Part shown: in pieces, positions 34,976 to 44,276 of the stretch
How positions within the stretch are numbered: the stretch's first letter is position 1
How the letters are laid out: each line of letters starts with the position of its first letter
NCBI GenBank assembly: GCA_017465665.1
Contig: JAFTVU010000002.1
Coordinates: forward strand, 62,001 to 126,000
Length of the DNA: 64,000 nt
DNA from: Oscillospiraceae bacterium
GTDB lineage: Bacteria > Bacillota > Clostridia > Oscillospirales > Ruminococcaceae
Reading direction: 5' to 3'
Program-made: the position numbers and the translations under genes
Notes under the pieces: model-generated
The model's database searches: none
Told to the model about the DNA's origin: nothing
The model's input: the letters and a program-made list of their open reading frames with translations, nothing else

Positions 34976-36556
34976 TCAGAATTTAATTGTTGCTGTGAAG
35001 TTGTTTCCCTCAGGCTTCAGCTCAAGAGAAAACTTCTGGCGCGCACAGGCATTCTTTGCTATTGCAAGACCTATTCCCGTGCCCGTTCTGTCGGAGCGGC
35101 TCTCGCTGCCCTTTACGAAAGGAGCGGTAAGATCGAGAGATCTCAGCTCGGCAGCGTTGCTGCAGGTATTTGAGATGCTTATGCTCTTTGCTTCGGCTGT
35201 TACTGTAATGCTTCCACCGTTTGGTGTGAATTTCACTGCATTCGTGATGAGGTTTTCCAGTGCCTGCGAAGTCAGAGCCTTATCTGCGCTTATTGTGCAG
35301 CTGCCATTGGAGCTGTACGAGATATCCTTGCTCTCCGCCTGAGGACGATACTTTTCGTACAGTTCATTGACAAGTGCGGTGATATCCACCTGCTCCTTAT
35401 TCACTGTGATGCAGTTTTCCACCTTTGAAAGCTCCAGCGTGGAGGTGATGATGGAGTTCATGTAATCTGCGTTCTCCATGATGGCTGAGGCATAGTGACC
35501 GCGCTTTTCGGGGTGAGTATCGGATGCGAGATTCTCCGCATAGCCCGAGATAGCGGTCAGCGGACTCTTGAGATCGTGTGCCAGAGCGTTCACCATGTTA
35601 CGGCGCAGCTCGTCTGAGTCATACTGTGCGCTGTATTTCGTGTGGGAGAGCTTCGCCCAGACAGCGGATACGATCAGGATCAATACCCCAAGGATGGTGT
35701 AATCCACGATGAACATACCGCCCAGTTCACCCCACAGATCATAGGTAGCAAGGCTGTACAATGCATATTCTCTGCCTTTGAATTTGAAAGTGTCGTATTC
35801 GGTGTGGAGTACATTGTCTTCGTTCTTATAAAGCTCGTGAACTGCATCGTAAGCCTCAAGTGCGGGCTTGCCCTTTACAGCTTCGGTGAGCTTGCAGATG
35901 CTTTCATTGTCGTCTATCGCTCCTACGGAAATGGAGATCAATCTGTCAGCATCGCTGTAGTGCTGATAATTCTCCTGATCTGTGGGGGTGAAATCCTTTT
36001 CGATAAGGTTGTCAGGATCTCCGCCTAAAAAGCCGTCATCGATTTCTGTGACAGTCACAAGACCGGGCAGGAAGCTGCCGTCTTCCCGTACATACATATC
36101 ATTGAAATAAAAGTCCGTGTACAGTGGGTTTTGTTCTGTGAGGAAGTCCAGCACAGCCTTGTCCTCGCAGATGTAGATGTTGGGTCTTTCATCGCCCTCG
36201 TTCCTGTGGAAAACGTACAGCGCAAATCCCGAATCCACGATGATCTCGCCTGTTTCTGCATCTGCGATCACCATAGCTTTCTGTGTGCCCATAACGTTAT
36301 CTATGACGTGATCGGAGTAGATCGCCGTTCTGTACTTCATAAGTGTTTCGGGCATGCCGTTGAAGTTGTCCTCAAGGATAGCTGCCTTTGTGTTGGCAAA
36401 TTCAAAGGAGCACATGGTTTCATAGTTAGTCCATACCATGCTGCCTATCGCGATAGTTCCGATAACGCACAGAAGCGTTCCTGCAATAAGCAGCGGTATG
36501 AAGCGCTTTAAAAAGAAATGCTTAAAGCTGAGTTTTTTTCGTGTCTTTCCTGTCAT
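34976..36556 (-). CDS. Membrane sensor histidine kinase
   Basis: The 526-residue kinase has two transmembrane helices (FIPLLIAGTLLCVIGTIAIG near the N-terminus and FIVDYTILGVLILIVSAVW near residue 300) around an extracytoplasmic sensor domain. A HisKA box follows (NALAHDLKSPLTAISGYAEN, phospho-His), then N box (ENLITNAVKFTPNGG) and G box (DRTGTGIGLAIAK). Start 36556 has GAGGGGG upstream; the longer frame starts inside the regulator gene. It pairs with the OmpR-type regulator 30 bp upstream, and both are divergent from an ABC exporter operon that may be the target. Confidence 0.9.
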   Translation of the reverse strand: MTGKTRKKLSFKHFFLKRFIPLLIAGTLLCVIGTIAIGSMVWTNYETMCSFEFANTKAAILEDNFNGMPETLMKYRTAIYSDHVIDNVMGTQKAMVIADAETGEIIVDSGFALYVFHRNEGDERPNIYICEDKAVLDFLTEQNPLYTDFYFNDMYVREDGSFLPGLVTVTEIDDGFLGGDPDNLIEKDFTPTDQENYQHYSDADRLISISVGAIDDNESICKLTEAVKGKPALEAYDAVHELYKNEDNVLHTEYDTFKFKGREYALYSLATYDLWGELGGMFIVDYTILGVLILIVSAVWAKLSHTKYSAQYDSDELRRNMVNALAHDLKSPLTAISGYAENLASDTHPEKRGHYASAIMENADYMNSIITSTLELSKVENCITVNKEQVDITALVNELYEKYRPQAESKDISYSSNGSCTISADKALTSQALENLITNAVKFTPNGGSITVTAEAKSISISNTCSNAAELRSLDLTAPFVKGSESRSDRTGTGIGLAIAKNACARQKFSLELKPEGNNFTATIKF

Positions 36557-36585
36557 AAATAATTGCCCCCTCGGGATATATCCCG

Positions 36586-37260
36586 TCAATCTGTTATTTT
36601 GTAGCCTTTCTTGATGACTGTTTTTATCTGATCGCCTGCGGAGCCGAGTGATCTTCTCAGCTTCTTGATGTGGTTATCCACAGTTCTGTCATTGCCGAAA
36701 TAATCATAGCCCCATATCCTGCTGAGCAATGTATCACGGTCAACAGCCCAGTTCTTGTGTTCCATCAGATATTTAAGTATCGCAAATTCTTTCGGAGCAA
36801 GCTCCACCTCTCTGCCGTCTGATATTACAGTCAGAGTAATAGGGTCAAGGCGTATTTTGCCGCAGACAAGCTCCTTTTTAAGCACCATGCCCTTGGAGCG
36901 CTTCAGCAGTGCCTGCACCTTTGCGTACAGCTCAGCAAGTGAGAATGGCTTCACGATGTAGTCGTCACAGCCGAGCTCGTAGCCGTAAAGGACGTCCTCC
37001 TCGCGGGCTCTTGCCGTGAGGAACAATACGGGTACATCGCTCTTCCTGCGTATCTCACGGCACAGCGAGAAACCATCGATGTTCGGCAGCATCACATCCA
37101 GCATGATGAGATCGAACACTCCGCTCCCGATAAGCTCAAGCCCTTCGCCACCGTCTGCTGCCATGATGAGCGCCGTATCCTCGTCCTTGCCGCTGAAATA
37201 ATCTGAGATGACCTCGCGTATGCTGCTGTCATCCTCGACAAGAAGTATCCTGTAAGCCAT
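36586..37260 (-). CDS. OmpR-family response regulator
   Basis: The 224 residues comprise a receiver domain (ILLVEDDSSIREV with acidic pocket, phospho-Asp in DLIMLDVMLPNIDGF, Lys in DYIVKPFSL) and a winged-helix DNA-binding domain (LAPKEFAILKYLMEHK, RIWGYDYFGNDRTVDNHIKKLR). It lies upstream of its kinase in the same operon. Two exact TGTATCCT repeats 11 bp apart precede the gene, the spacing preferred by OmpR-type dimers, suggesting autoregulation or control of the divergent ABC operon. Confidence 0.93.
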   Translation of the reverse strand: MAYRILLVEDDSSIREVISDYFSGKDEDTALIMAADGGEGLELIGSGVFDLIMLDVMLPNIDGFSLCREIRRKSDVPVLFLTARAREEDVLYGYELGCDDYIVKPFSLAELYAKVQALLKRSKGMVLKKELVCGKIRLDPITLTVISDGREVELAPKEFAILKYLMEHKNWAVDRDTLLSRIWGYDYFGNDRTVDNHIKKLRRSLGSAGDQIKTVIKKGYKITD

Positions 37261-37296
37261 CTGCTCACCTCCGATGTCATAAGTCTACCATGCGGA

Positions 37297-37315
37297 TGTA
37301 TCCTCTTTGTATCCT
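37297..37315. promoter_or_regulatory. Direct repeats, candidate response-regulator site
   Basis: TGTATCCT occurs at 37297-37304 and again at 37308-37315, an 11-bp period. It lies between the divergent regulator and ABC genes. Confidence 0.5.
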
Positions 37316-37374
37316 TTCTGCGTATCTTAGGGGGCTTTTTTGATACTGCAGGATATTGCGGAGCATACATAAGA

Positions 37375-37403
37375 TTGACTTTTTATTACAAAACCATTAT
37401 ACT
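37375..37403 (+). promoter_or_regulatory. Sigma-A promoter of the ABC exporter operon
   Basis: TTGACT (37375-37380) and TATACT (37398-37403), 17-bp spacer. Confidence 0.75.
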
Positions 37404-37438
37404 ATAATCAAAGAAAAAAAGAAAGAGGGGTGTCCTGC

Positions 37439-38086
37439 GTGAGCTACATAGTTTTTGAGGATGTAAATAAGAGCTTCGGCGGTATACCTGTTATAAGATC
37501 TGCAGGCTTTTCGATAGAAAAGGGCGAGATATGCGGCTTTGTTGGAAGAAACGGCAGCGGCAAGACAGTGCTGTTCAAGCTGATGACAGGTCTGCTCCTC
37601 CCTGATAAGGGCAGGATAACTGTGGATGGCATACAGATATCAAAAGCTCACCGTTTTTACGATTCCCTCGGTGTTATGATAGAAACTCCCGGCTTTATCC
37701 CGCATTACAGTGGACTGAAGAATCTGAAGATACTCAATTCCATGAGCCACGATCCTGCTACAGTTCCCGAGATATGCGCCCTTATGAAGCGCCTTGGGCT
37801 TGATCCTAAAGACCGCCGCCCTGTGCGTGCATATTCGCTCGGTATGCGTCAGAAGCTGGGCATCATACAGGCAGTGATGAACCGCCCTGAGCTGCTGGTA
37901 CTGGATGAGCCCATGAACAGCCTTGATACAGCTTCCGTTGCGGAGATACGCAGGCTGTTTACAGAGCTTAACGATCTTGGCACAACAATAATACTTGCCA
38001 GTCATTTCGCAGAGGATATAGAGCAGCTTTGTACGCGTACATTCCGTATAGATAATGCGGAGGTCACAGAGGAGAAGACGTCATGA
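37439..38086 (+). CDS. ABC transporter ATP-binding protein
   Basis: The 215-residue ATPase subunit has Walker A GRNGSGKT, Q-loop region, signature YSLGMRQKLG and Walker B LLVLDEPMNSLD, followed by the switch His in ILASHFAED. I chose GTG 37439 since AGAGGGG lies 8 bp before it. Its stop overlaps the first permease start (ATGA). The Asn/Ser in place of the usual NGLD after Walker B and the pair of permeases suggest an ABC-2 type exporter, for example for peptides or antimicrobials. Confidence 0.9.
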   Translation: MSYIVFEDVNKSFGGIPVIRSAGFSIEKGEICGFVGRNGSGKTVLFKLMTGLLLPDKGRITVDGIQISKAHRFYDSLGVMIETPGFIPHYSGLKNLKILNSMSHDPATVPEICALMKRLGLDPKDRRPVRAYSLGMRQKLGIIQAVMNRPELLVLDEPMNSLDTASVAEIRRLFTELNDLGTTIILASHFAEDIEQLCTRTFRIDNAEVTEEKTS

Positions 38087-38763
38087 GATTTATCCTGACC
38101 GATCTTAAACGCATATTCACCGAGCCTGCGTTCTATATAAGCCTTGTGCTCGGACTGCTGCTGTATTTCGGTGCGTTTGCATTCCTGCTGATAAATGGCG
38201 GCACAGACAGGCTGTATCTTATGGCGCAATCCATGCTGCTGCCTTTTGTTGCTCCTCTGCTTGCGGCGATGCCGTATTCGGTGATGATAATGCAGGAAAA
38301 AGAAACGTGTTATTCCTCTCTTATGAAGATAAAGCTTAGAAAGCGTGGCTATCAGCTTAAAAGACTGCTTACCTGCGGCATATCTGGAGCAGCGGTGCTG
38401 TTTATTCCACAGCTGATCCTGTTTGTAGTATGTGCGGTCATGGGCGGAGTTGAGAGCTTCTTATACGAAGCTGCAACGCTTATATTGCCTGTGACATTCG
38501 GCTTTGGCTACGCTGCGATATCTTACGGACTTACCTTTGTCAATTCCCAGAGATATGTTCCGCTTGTTATGCCTCAGGTGCTGTATCTGCTGTGCATCTA
38601 TGCGTTTCCGCACCTTAAGCTGGAGGAATTTTATCCTCCGCTGGATATATCCCCATCCATCTATGGCGGAGAGATAACATTAACTCGGTTTGCTTTGCCG
38701 TTGCTGCTTGCTGTTACAGCATTACTGCTGACGCTTTTCGGAAAGGCGGGTGAGCGCAGATGA
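38083..38763 (+). CDS. ABC-2 type transporter permease subunit
   Basis: The 226-residue protein has about six hydrophobic segments, beginning PAFYISLVLGLLLYFGAFAFL, then LLPFVAPLLAAMPYSVMIM and VLFIPQLILFVVCAVMGG. It contains QEKETCYSSLMKIKLRKRGY, a pattern seen in ABC-2 permeases. It overlaps the ATPase gene by four bases upstream and the second permease by four bases downstream, so the three subunits are translationally coupled. Substrate not evident. Confidence 0.75.
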   Translation: MRFILTDLKRIFTEPAFYISLVLGLLLYFGAFAFLLINGGTDRLYLMAQSMLLPFVAPLLAAMPYSVMIMQEKETCYSSLMKIKLRKRGYQLKRLLTCGISGAAVLFIPQLILFVVCAVMGGVESFLYEAATLILPVTFGFGYAAISYGLTFVNSQRYVPLVMPQVLYLLCIYAFPHLKLEEFYPPLDISPSIYGGEITLTRFALPLLLAVTALLLTLFGKAGERR

Positions 38764-39518
38764 AAAAAAGGCTTCGCGGACTTGGTTTCAGCCTGTCCGA
38801 GCACATCCCTGTTGCAAGATGGTGTCTTGCACTTGTAGTAATAGCGTTTGCGGCGCTGGTCAGTGTATACAAGTATATCGATCTTGCAGATACCGCTACC
38901 TTTTCCGCGCTTGAGGTGCTGTTTCTTATACTTACGGACGCTATGAATATCGTGTTCATCTATCTGCCACTGTACCTGTTCATTGTGAGCGGAATATCGT
39001 TTGACAGAGGCTACGGCGGCATAGAGGTGCTGCGCTGCGGCAGCAGGAATGCATGGCTTGGAGGCAAGCTCGTGACATATCTTGTGAATACGCTGATATT
39101 TTTTACGGCGCTCATCCTCATAAATATTGCCGTTTGTGCGGGTGCGTTCAGCTTCAGCAGCGCATGGAGCGGTGATTTTGTGGGATTTCGGGTGATGACA
39201 GGTCAGCCTGCAGCGGATTTCTCCGTTTCACCCATACCTGTAATAATCTCTGCCTGCTGCGCGGTGTTGATGTTCTATGTGTTCTGCGGCGTTGTTAATC
39301 TGCTTGCAGCGCTGATAAGCGGCAGGGAAGCGGTTGCGCTGTTTACATCTCTATTTATCGGGATAGCTTTTGGGCTTGCGAATATGCTTGTTTCTACAAA
39401 CGGACTGATAAGTCAGCTTATACGCTGCGGAGCGCTGCTTGCGGCTTCGGCTGTGATATACGCGGTCTGCTTTATCGCGGTGCGTAAAAAGGATTTCGGC
39501 GGCAAGAAAATGTATTGA
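38760..39518 (+). CDS. ABC-2 type transporter permease subunit
   Basis: The 252-residue protein has about six transmembrane segments (WCLALVVIAFAALVSVYKYI, NIVFIYLPLYLFIVSGISF, LVTYLVNTLIFFTALILINI, IIISACCAVLMFYVFCGVV, and more). The loop RGYGGIEVLRCGSRNAWLGGKL is the membrane-proximal coupling-type helix of ABC-2 permeases. It shares overlaps with the first permease. A further surface-protein gene follows within 20 bp. Confidence 0.75.
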   Translation: MKKRLRGLGFSLSEHIPVARWCLALVVIAFAALVSVYKYIDLADTATFSALEVLFLILTDAMNIVFIYLPLYLFIVSGISFDRGYGGIEVLRCGSRNAWLGGKLVTYLVNTLIFFTALILINIAVCAGAFSFSSAWSGDFVGFRVMTGQPAADFSVSPIPVIISACCAVLMFYVFCGVVNLLAALISGREAVALFTSLFIGIAFGLANMLVSTNGLISQLIRCGALLAASAVIYAVCFIAVRKKDFGGKKMY

Positions 39519-39537
39519 TACGGAAAGGAGCGTGCTT

Positions 39538-40557
39538 ATGAAGATAGTCAAGATAATTGCAATACTGATCGTGGGTGCGCTCAGCCTGTTTGCGGCAGTG
39601 CATTTCACAAGAAATTATGTTACAGAGACCGCTCAGCGTGAAAAATCTCTTGCTGAGGCGCTATTGCAGAATCAGATAAAGCAGGAGATACAGAACGCAG
39701 AGGACAAGGCAAAAGAGGAGCTAGGCGAGACCCTTGTGACGACAGTAGTAACGACTCGTCCTCCTGAGCCTGTGGTACTACCCGAAACAGAGGAAACGCA
39801 GGAAACAAAGCAGGTGATCGAAACAACAGAAGTCACCGAGGAGCCTGCCGAAACAGAAGAGCAGCCGAAAGAGGAGATAGTGACAGAGTTCACCAGAGGC
39901 GGTATTCTTCCGACTGACCGCACGAATATCCCCTCGCGCACAATGCTCGGACTGACCTCTTCGGAGCTGAACAGGGTAGCTGATTTCCTTATAGAGCACT
40001 ACTTCCTTGACGGAGCGGTATATGTAGGAACAGAAACACGGCCGCGTCTGAAAGCAAAGAAGCAGCTTGCCTATGATATGGAGAAAGGCGCAATAAAGGC
40101 GCTGAACATGATATACGGCAGCATAGATATATCGGATATCTCGTCTGTAATGCGTGTAGATTACGATGAGCTCAGACGGGAGATAATGATACTGCGCGAT
40201 CAGTTTAAAAAGGAATATCGCGATTGCAGGGTACACGGAAAGCAGTTCGGTGAGCTGTATGATGGCTGCCTTGCATATTATGAGCGGCTGATACAGGCAA
40301 TGAGCAGACTTGATACTGTTGCAAAGGAATACAATAATTCCACAAATCCCATTCTTGCGGCGGCGCTGCTTATGTCTAAGGTGGAGGATGTAATAATTCC
40401 TGAGGTCATGGCGGTGCTGGAGAGCTCGTTCGATCTTATTGAAGTCTCTCACGATATATTTCTTGAGGGTACACAGGGAACTAAGCTGCTGTCAAGGCAG
40501 GAGGTAACGGACATTATAGTAAATCCTGCACTGATACTTGATACAGGGCTGGCATAA
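39538..40557 (+). CDS. Membrane-anchored protein with Thr/Glu linker and helical domain, unknown
   Basis: I do not recognise this 339-residue protein. An N-terminal transmembrane helix (IIAILIVGALSLFAAVHF) leads into a charged coiled stretch, then a Thr/Glu/Pro linker with repeated ETEETQET and TTVVTT patterns at about residues 60-115. The helical C-terminal domain includes LTSSELNRVADFLIEHYFLD and VEDVIIPEVMAVLESSFDLI. ATG 39538 has AAGGAG 7 bp upstream. It ends the ABC exporter transcript, so it may work with the exporter or just share its regulation. Confidence 0.55.
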   Translation: MKIVKIIAILIVGALSLFAAVHFTRNYVTETAQREKSLAEALLQNQIKQEIQNAEDKAKEELGETLVTTVVTTRPPEPVVLPETEETQETKQVIETTEVTEEPAETEEQPKEEIVTEFTRGGILPTDRTNIPSRTMLGLTSSELNRVADFLIEHYFLDGAVYVGTETRPRLKAKKQLAYDMEKGAIKALNMIYGSIDISDISSVMRVDYDELRREIMILRDQFKKEYRDCRVHGKQFGELYDGCLAYYERLIQAMSRLDTVAKEYNNSTNPILAAALLMSKVEDVIIPEVMAVLESSFDLIEVSHDIFLEGTQGTKLLSRQEVTDIIVNPALILDTGLA

Positions 40558-40561
40558 AAAT

Positions 40562-40596
40562 ACACGGCACTATCTTCGGATAATGCCGTGTTCTTT
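40562..40596. terminator. Bidirectional terminator
   Basis: ACACGGCA (40562-40569) pairs with TGCCGTGT (40584-40591), then TCTTTT; it separates convergent genes. Confidence 0.75.
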
Positions 40597-41900
40597 TATT
40601 CGGGGAGTATCATGTTGATACCTACGCGCTTGCGAAGCGGTCCTGATGGGTCTGTGGCGTCAAGGATATATGCGGTAAGCTTGCCGTTAGATATATCCAT
40701 ACCATTAAAGCTGCCTGCGTTAAAATACACTGCTTCTCCTGTTGCTATATCGTATGCGGCATACAGACCATCAGCGTCTGTTCCTGTCCTGAACGGGATA
40801 TACAGTATATCGCCGTTCAGCATGATATCTTTGGTGTTATTTGCCTGCTGATGATACAGCTCCTCGGAAAAATCCTTGTAGTAGAGTGTTTCTATAAGCC
40901 CTGTATCATTATGTGTGATGGAGATATATTGTTCGGGATAAGCATTTGTACTAGCAGCGGATATTTTATATTTTGAGTTCGCTTCAATGCTTTCATCACG
41001 TATGTGGATGAGCCCGTAGCGGTCGCTTTTTGTTACTGTGCCGTCAGGCAGGGAGAGCTCATACACGCCCTCGTTATCGATATAGTACAGCAGTATGTCA
41101 TCCATTAATCTTATCATAGTGCCGTCAAATCGGCTCTGATAGATATCGGTGGAAAGTACGCTTCCGCTGTCTCGGATGTATATTTCGGTAACATTATCGC
41201 TGAAATTTGTGAATACGATATATTTGTCATTTATTGCGTCAACTGAGGAGATGCTTTCACTGATAAGCTGAAGCTCCATCGTTACGGTGTCAAGGCGATA
41301 CAAGCCATCATGCGCTCTGGAGATGAACACCTCGCCGTCATATACTTTTAATGCGGCAGGATCGCCCTCAAATAACATTTCCGATACCATACCGTCTTTT
41401 ATGTAGAATACACGTCCGTGGTACGCATTGGATATGCCCTCGTAATAGCAAAGATCGTAATTTGCACAGCCTATCCAGTCAGCAGTGTCATTTCCGAGAT
41501 ATACTGTCTGGAGCATTATTGTATTGTAATTCTGTGTGATATATTGTTGCTTCAGAGCAGAATCGGGCATTGCGTCGGTATATTCTATCGCTGCCTGTCG
41601 GTCTTCTTCGGTATAGTATGAGTTCATAGGAGCGTCATATCCTAGCTGAGCGATTATATCCTCCTCGCAGAACTCATGCACCTGTTGTATTTCTACCTTT
41701 TTCGCATCTATTTTTGTTTCGCGGATGCTTTCGGTCGTATCCTCTGCAGATAAGGATGTCTGCGGAGCTGATGTGCTTTCCGCTGTCTGGACAGTCTCTA
41801 TCGTTGGCTCTGCAGTCTGTTCTGTTCCTATGCTCTCAGATGCATCAGCACAGCCTGTCAGAAGCACAAACGCAAGTAAAAACGCTGAAGATCTTTTCAT
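40596..41900 (-). CDS. Lipoprotein with propeller-like repeats, unknown function
   Basis: The 434-residue protein has a lipoprotein signal (MKRSSAFLLAFVLLTGC, Cys17) and a Thr/Ser/Glu-rich linker of about 50 residues. The outer domain is built of short beta-strand repeats with KVYDGEVFISRAHDGLYRLD, INDKYIVFTNFSDN and MLNGDILYIPFRTG, which suggests a DUF5050-like beta-propeller. Function unknown. GGAGGT precedes the ATG. Lipid anchoring places it on the outer face of the membrane. Confidence 0.65.
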   Translation of the reverse strand: MKRSSAFLLAFVLLTGCADASESIGTEQTAEPTIETVQTAESTSAPQTSLSAEDTTESIRETKIDAKKVEIQQVHEFCEEDIIAQLGYDAPMNSYYTEEDRQAAIEYTDAMPDSALKQQYITQNYNTIMLQTVYLGNDTADWIGCANYDLCYYEGISNAYHGRVFYIKDGMVSEMLFEGDPAALKVYDGEVFISRAHDGLYRLDTVTMELQLISESISSVDAINDKYIVFTNFSDNVTEIYIRDSGSVLSTDIYQSRFDGTMIRLMDDILLYYIDNEGVYELSLPDGTVTKSDRYGLIHIRDESIEANSKYKISAASTNAYPEQYISITHNDTGLIETLYYKDFSEELYHQQANNTKDIMLNGDILYIPFRTGTDADGLYAAYDIATGEAVYFNAGSFNGMDISNGKLTAYILDATDPSGPLRKRVGINMILPE

Positions 41901-42001
41901 GATGCTACCTCCATCAGATGTATCTGAGGCTATTGTATCACATTATCTTCAGCGTTTCAATATTTATTACAGGATTGTAACCGTTTGTTTCCAAACTGTA
42001 A

Positions 42002-44095
42002 TTATTCTTTCTCTATCTCCACTCTCACGCGGAAATCGTCACCCAGTACCAGCTTTCCGCTTACGATATCGCCGCGCCTGGTGGTGAAGCCCTTGAGTAC
42101 TATGGAGCTGCCCTTTTCCAGTACTCGCTTTGCCTGGGTCTCGGATATCTCCTTGCCCCACATCTCCTTCATGAAGAAGAAGCCGCAGGCGCTGTGGCTG
42201 TCTTCGCAGGAATAGGACTTCTGGAACGCGTATACGTTCTTTCCGCACTTTGGACATTTGCCCATTACAGGGAGCTTTGAGAAACGGAACGGATTATTCT
42301 CGCGTGCGGAGGCGGTCTTGTTATCACGGATGAGAGCCTTTACAAACTCGATTATCTCGGTAAGGAACTGTTCGTCGTCCGCCTGACCCTTTGCGATGCG
42401 CTGGAGCGTGGTCTCCCACTCGGCGGTCATCTTTGCGGATTTTACGTTCTCGGGAACTACATCAATAACACGTCTGCCCTTGTCTGTGGGGATGAGCTGC
42501 TTGCCCTTGCGTTCCACATACTGGCGCTTAACCAGCGTTTCGATGATGGCGGCACGGGTCGCAGGAGTGCCGAGACCCTTTTTCTCCACATCGGAATCCT
42601 CGTCGTAGTCATCGTTGCCTGCATGCTCCATTGCGGAGAGCAGCATATCCTCGGTATAGCGCTTTGGAGGAGTTGTCTTGTGCTCGGAGAGCTTTGCACT
42701 CTTGACAGTCACGGTCTTACCCACCTCCAGCGGAGGCAGAGTGCCTGTTGCTTCTTCCTCATCCTCGTCAGCGGTATCGGCAACGATACCCTTCATGTGA
42801 GCCTTTATGTCGCTTTCAAGAGCTTTCCAGCCGCCCTGAACGACTGTCTTGCCCTTAGCGGTAAACTCAGTATCTCCGCAGGCGAGGGTAGCTGTAACGG
42901 TATCAAATGTGTGCTTCGGAGCAACAGCGCAAAGCAGTCTTGCCGCAACCAGACACAGTACGTTATAGCATTCCTCGGTGAGGTTATCGAAGTTATAGCG
43001 GCTTATCTCCTTAGTGGGGAGAAGCGCATGGTGATCTGATACCTTGTCATTATTTATAAGGCGCTTGATGTCAGGCTCGCAGTTCAGCTCATCATAGCTT
43101 GCACCGAACGGGAACACTCTTGCGCTGAGCTTCACCATCTCAGCAGCCTGGGCTTCCATGTCGTCTGTTATGTAGTTGCTGTCAGTTCTGGGGTAGGTGA
43201 GCAGCTTGTTTTCGTACAGCTTCTGAGCGCAGTCCAGCGTCTGCTGGGCGGTGTAGCCGTACAGCTTGTTGCAGTCACGCTGGAGCATGGTGAGATCGTA
43301 CAGCTTGGGAGGATTTGCGTTCTTCTGCTCCTTGACTACGTTCTTTACCTCGGCTTCCTTGCCGCAGGCGGATACCTTTTTCTCAGCGGTGAGCTGACCC
43401 TCGATCTTCTCGCTTTCTGCGGTGAACTTTCCGCAGTTCAGCACTACGGAATAGTACTTGGAGGAGTTGAACTGCTCTATCTTCTTTTCGCGCTCCACAA
43501 GCATTGCAAGTGTGGGAGTCTGTACACGTCCGACAGAGAGCATATTGCGGTATTTTACAGTGAAAAGCTGAGTTGCGTTCATGCCAACTATCCAGTCTGC
43601 CTTGTTGCGTGCAAGACCTGAGCGGTACAGCGCATCGTATTCGCTGCCGTCACGCAGGTTGCTGAAGCCGTCGCGGATGGCTTCGTCCGTCATGGAGCTT
43701 ATCCACAGTCTTTTGAACGGCTTTGTGCAGCCTGCAAGATTATATACATAGCGGAATACACATTCACCCTCGCGTCCCGCGTCGGTAGCGCAGATTATCT
43801 CATCTACGTCATCGCGCAGCATGAGCGCCTTGAGATTTTCGAACTGGGGCGCTGTGCTCTCCGCAACCACCCATTTGAATTCTTCGGGCAGTATGGGGAG
43901 GTTTTCAAACTTCCATGGCTTCTGGTACTTCTTATCGTAGTCCTCGGGCGGCGCAAGCGCCACAAGATGACCATAGCACCATGATACTATATATCCGCCG
44001 CCTTCGGTGTAGCCTTCGTTCCTGCGCTTGTTTGCGCCGATTACCTTTGCTATTGAGTTGCCGACAGACGGCTTTTCTGCGATCACTAATTTCAT
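42002..44095 (-). CDS. topB: DNA topoisomerase III (type IA)
   Basis: The 697-residue enzyme relaxes and decatenates DNA by single-strand passage. The Toprim domain starts MKLVIAEKPSVGNSIAKVIG and has ICATDAGREGECVFRYVY. SVGRVQTPTLAMLVERE and the catalytic tyrosine Tyr301 in TYPRTDSNYI follow, then LGTPATRAAIIETLVKRQY. One C-terminal zinc motif (GKCPKCGKNV) remains. ATG 44095 has GGAAGG upstream; the longer frame lacks an SD. Single gene, possibly acquired in some lineages with mobile elements, but nothing mobile is next to it here. Confidence 0.94.
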   Translation of the reverse strand: MKLVIAEKPSVGNSIAKVIGANKRRNEGYTEGGGYIVSWCYGHLVALAPPEDYDKKYQKPWKFENLPILPEEFKWVVAESTAPQFENLKALMLRDDVDEIICATDAGREGECVFRYVYNLAGCTKPFKRLWISSMTDEAIRDGFSNLRDGSEYDALYRSGLARNKADWIVGMNATQLFTVKYRNMLSVGRVQTPTLAMLVEREKKIEQFNSSKYYSVVLNCGKFTAESEKIEGQLTAEKKVSACGKEAEVKNVVKEQKNANPPKLYDLTMLQRDCNKLYGYTAQQTLDCAQKLYENKLLTYPRTDSNYITDDMEAQAAEMVKLSARVFPFGASYDELNCEPDIKRLINNDKVSDHHALLPTKEISRYNFDNLTEECYNVLCLVAARLLCAVAPKHTFDTVTATLACGDTEFTAKGKTVVQGGWKALESDIKAHMKGIVADTADEDEEEATGTLPPLEVGKTVTVKSAKLSEHKTTPPKRYTEDMLLSAMEHAGNDDYDEDSDVEKKGLGTPATRAAIIETLVKRQYVERKGKQLIPTDKGRRVIDVVPENVKSAKMTAEWETTLQRIAKGQADDEQFLTEIIEFVKALIRDNKTASARENNPFRFSKLPVMGKCPKCGKNVYAFQKSYSCEDSHSACGFFFMKEMWGKEISETQAKRVLEKGSSIVLKGFTTRRGDIVSGKLVLGDDFRVRVEIEKE

Positions 44096-44216
44096 TGTTT
44101 TACCTTCCTGTAACTGATGTTGCCGCAAAACGCGACTTTATCATTGTACCATATTTTCAGAAAATGTGCAATATATAAGTCTCTGAAATGGAGGTCGATA
44201 ATTTATAAAGCAGTAT

Positions 44217-44243
44217 AACCCGTGAAGAGTGGCTTCACAGGTT
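44217..44243 (-). terminator. Hairpin after the XRE regulator gene
   Basis: AACCCGTGAAG (44217-44227) pairs with CTTCACAGGTT (44233-44243). The trailing T-run on the minus strand is weak. Confidence 0.5.
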
Positions 44244-44276
44244 ATTATCAATATGTAAGGTGAATTGGAATTTGTT

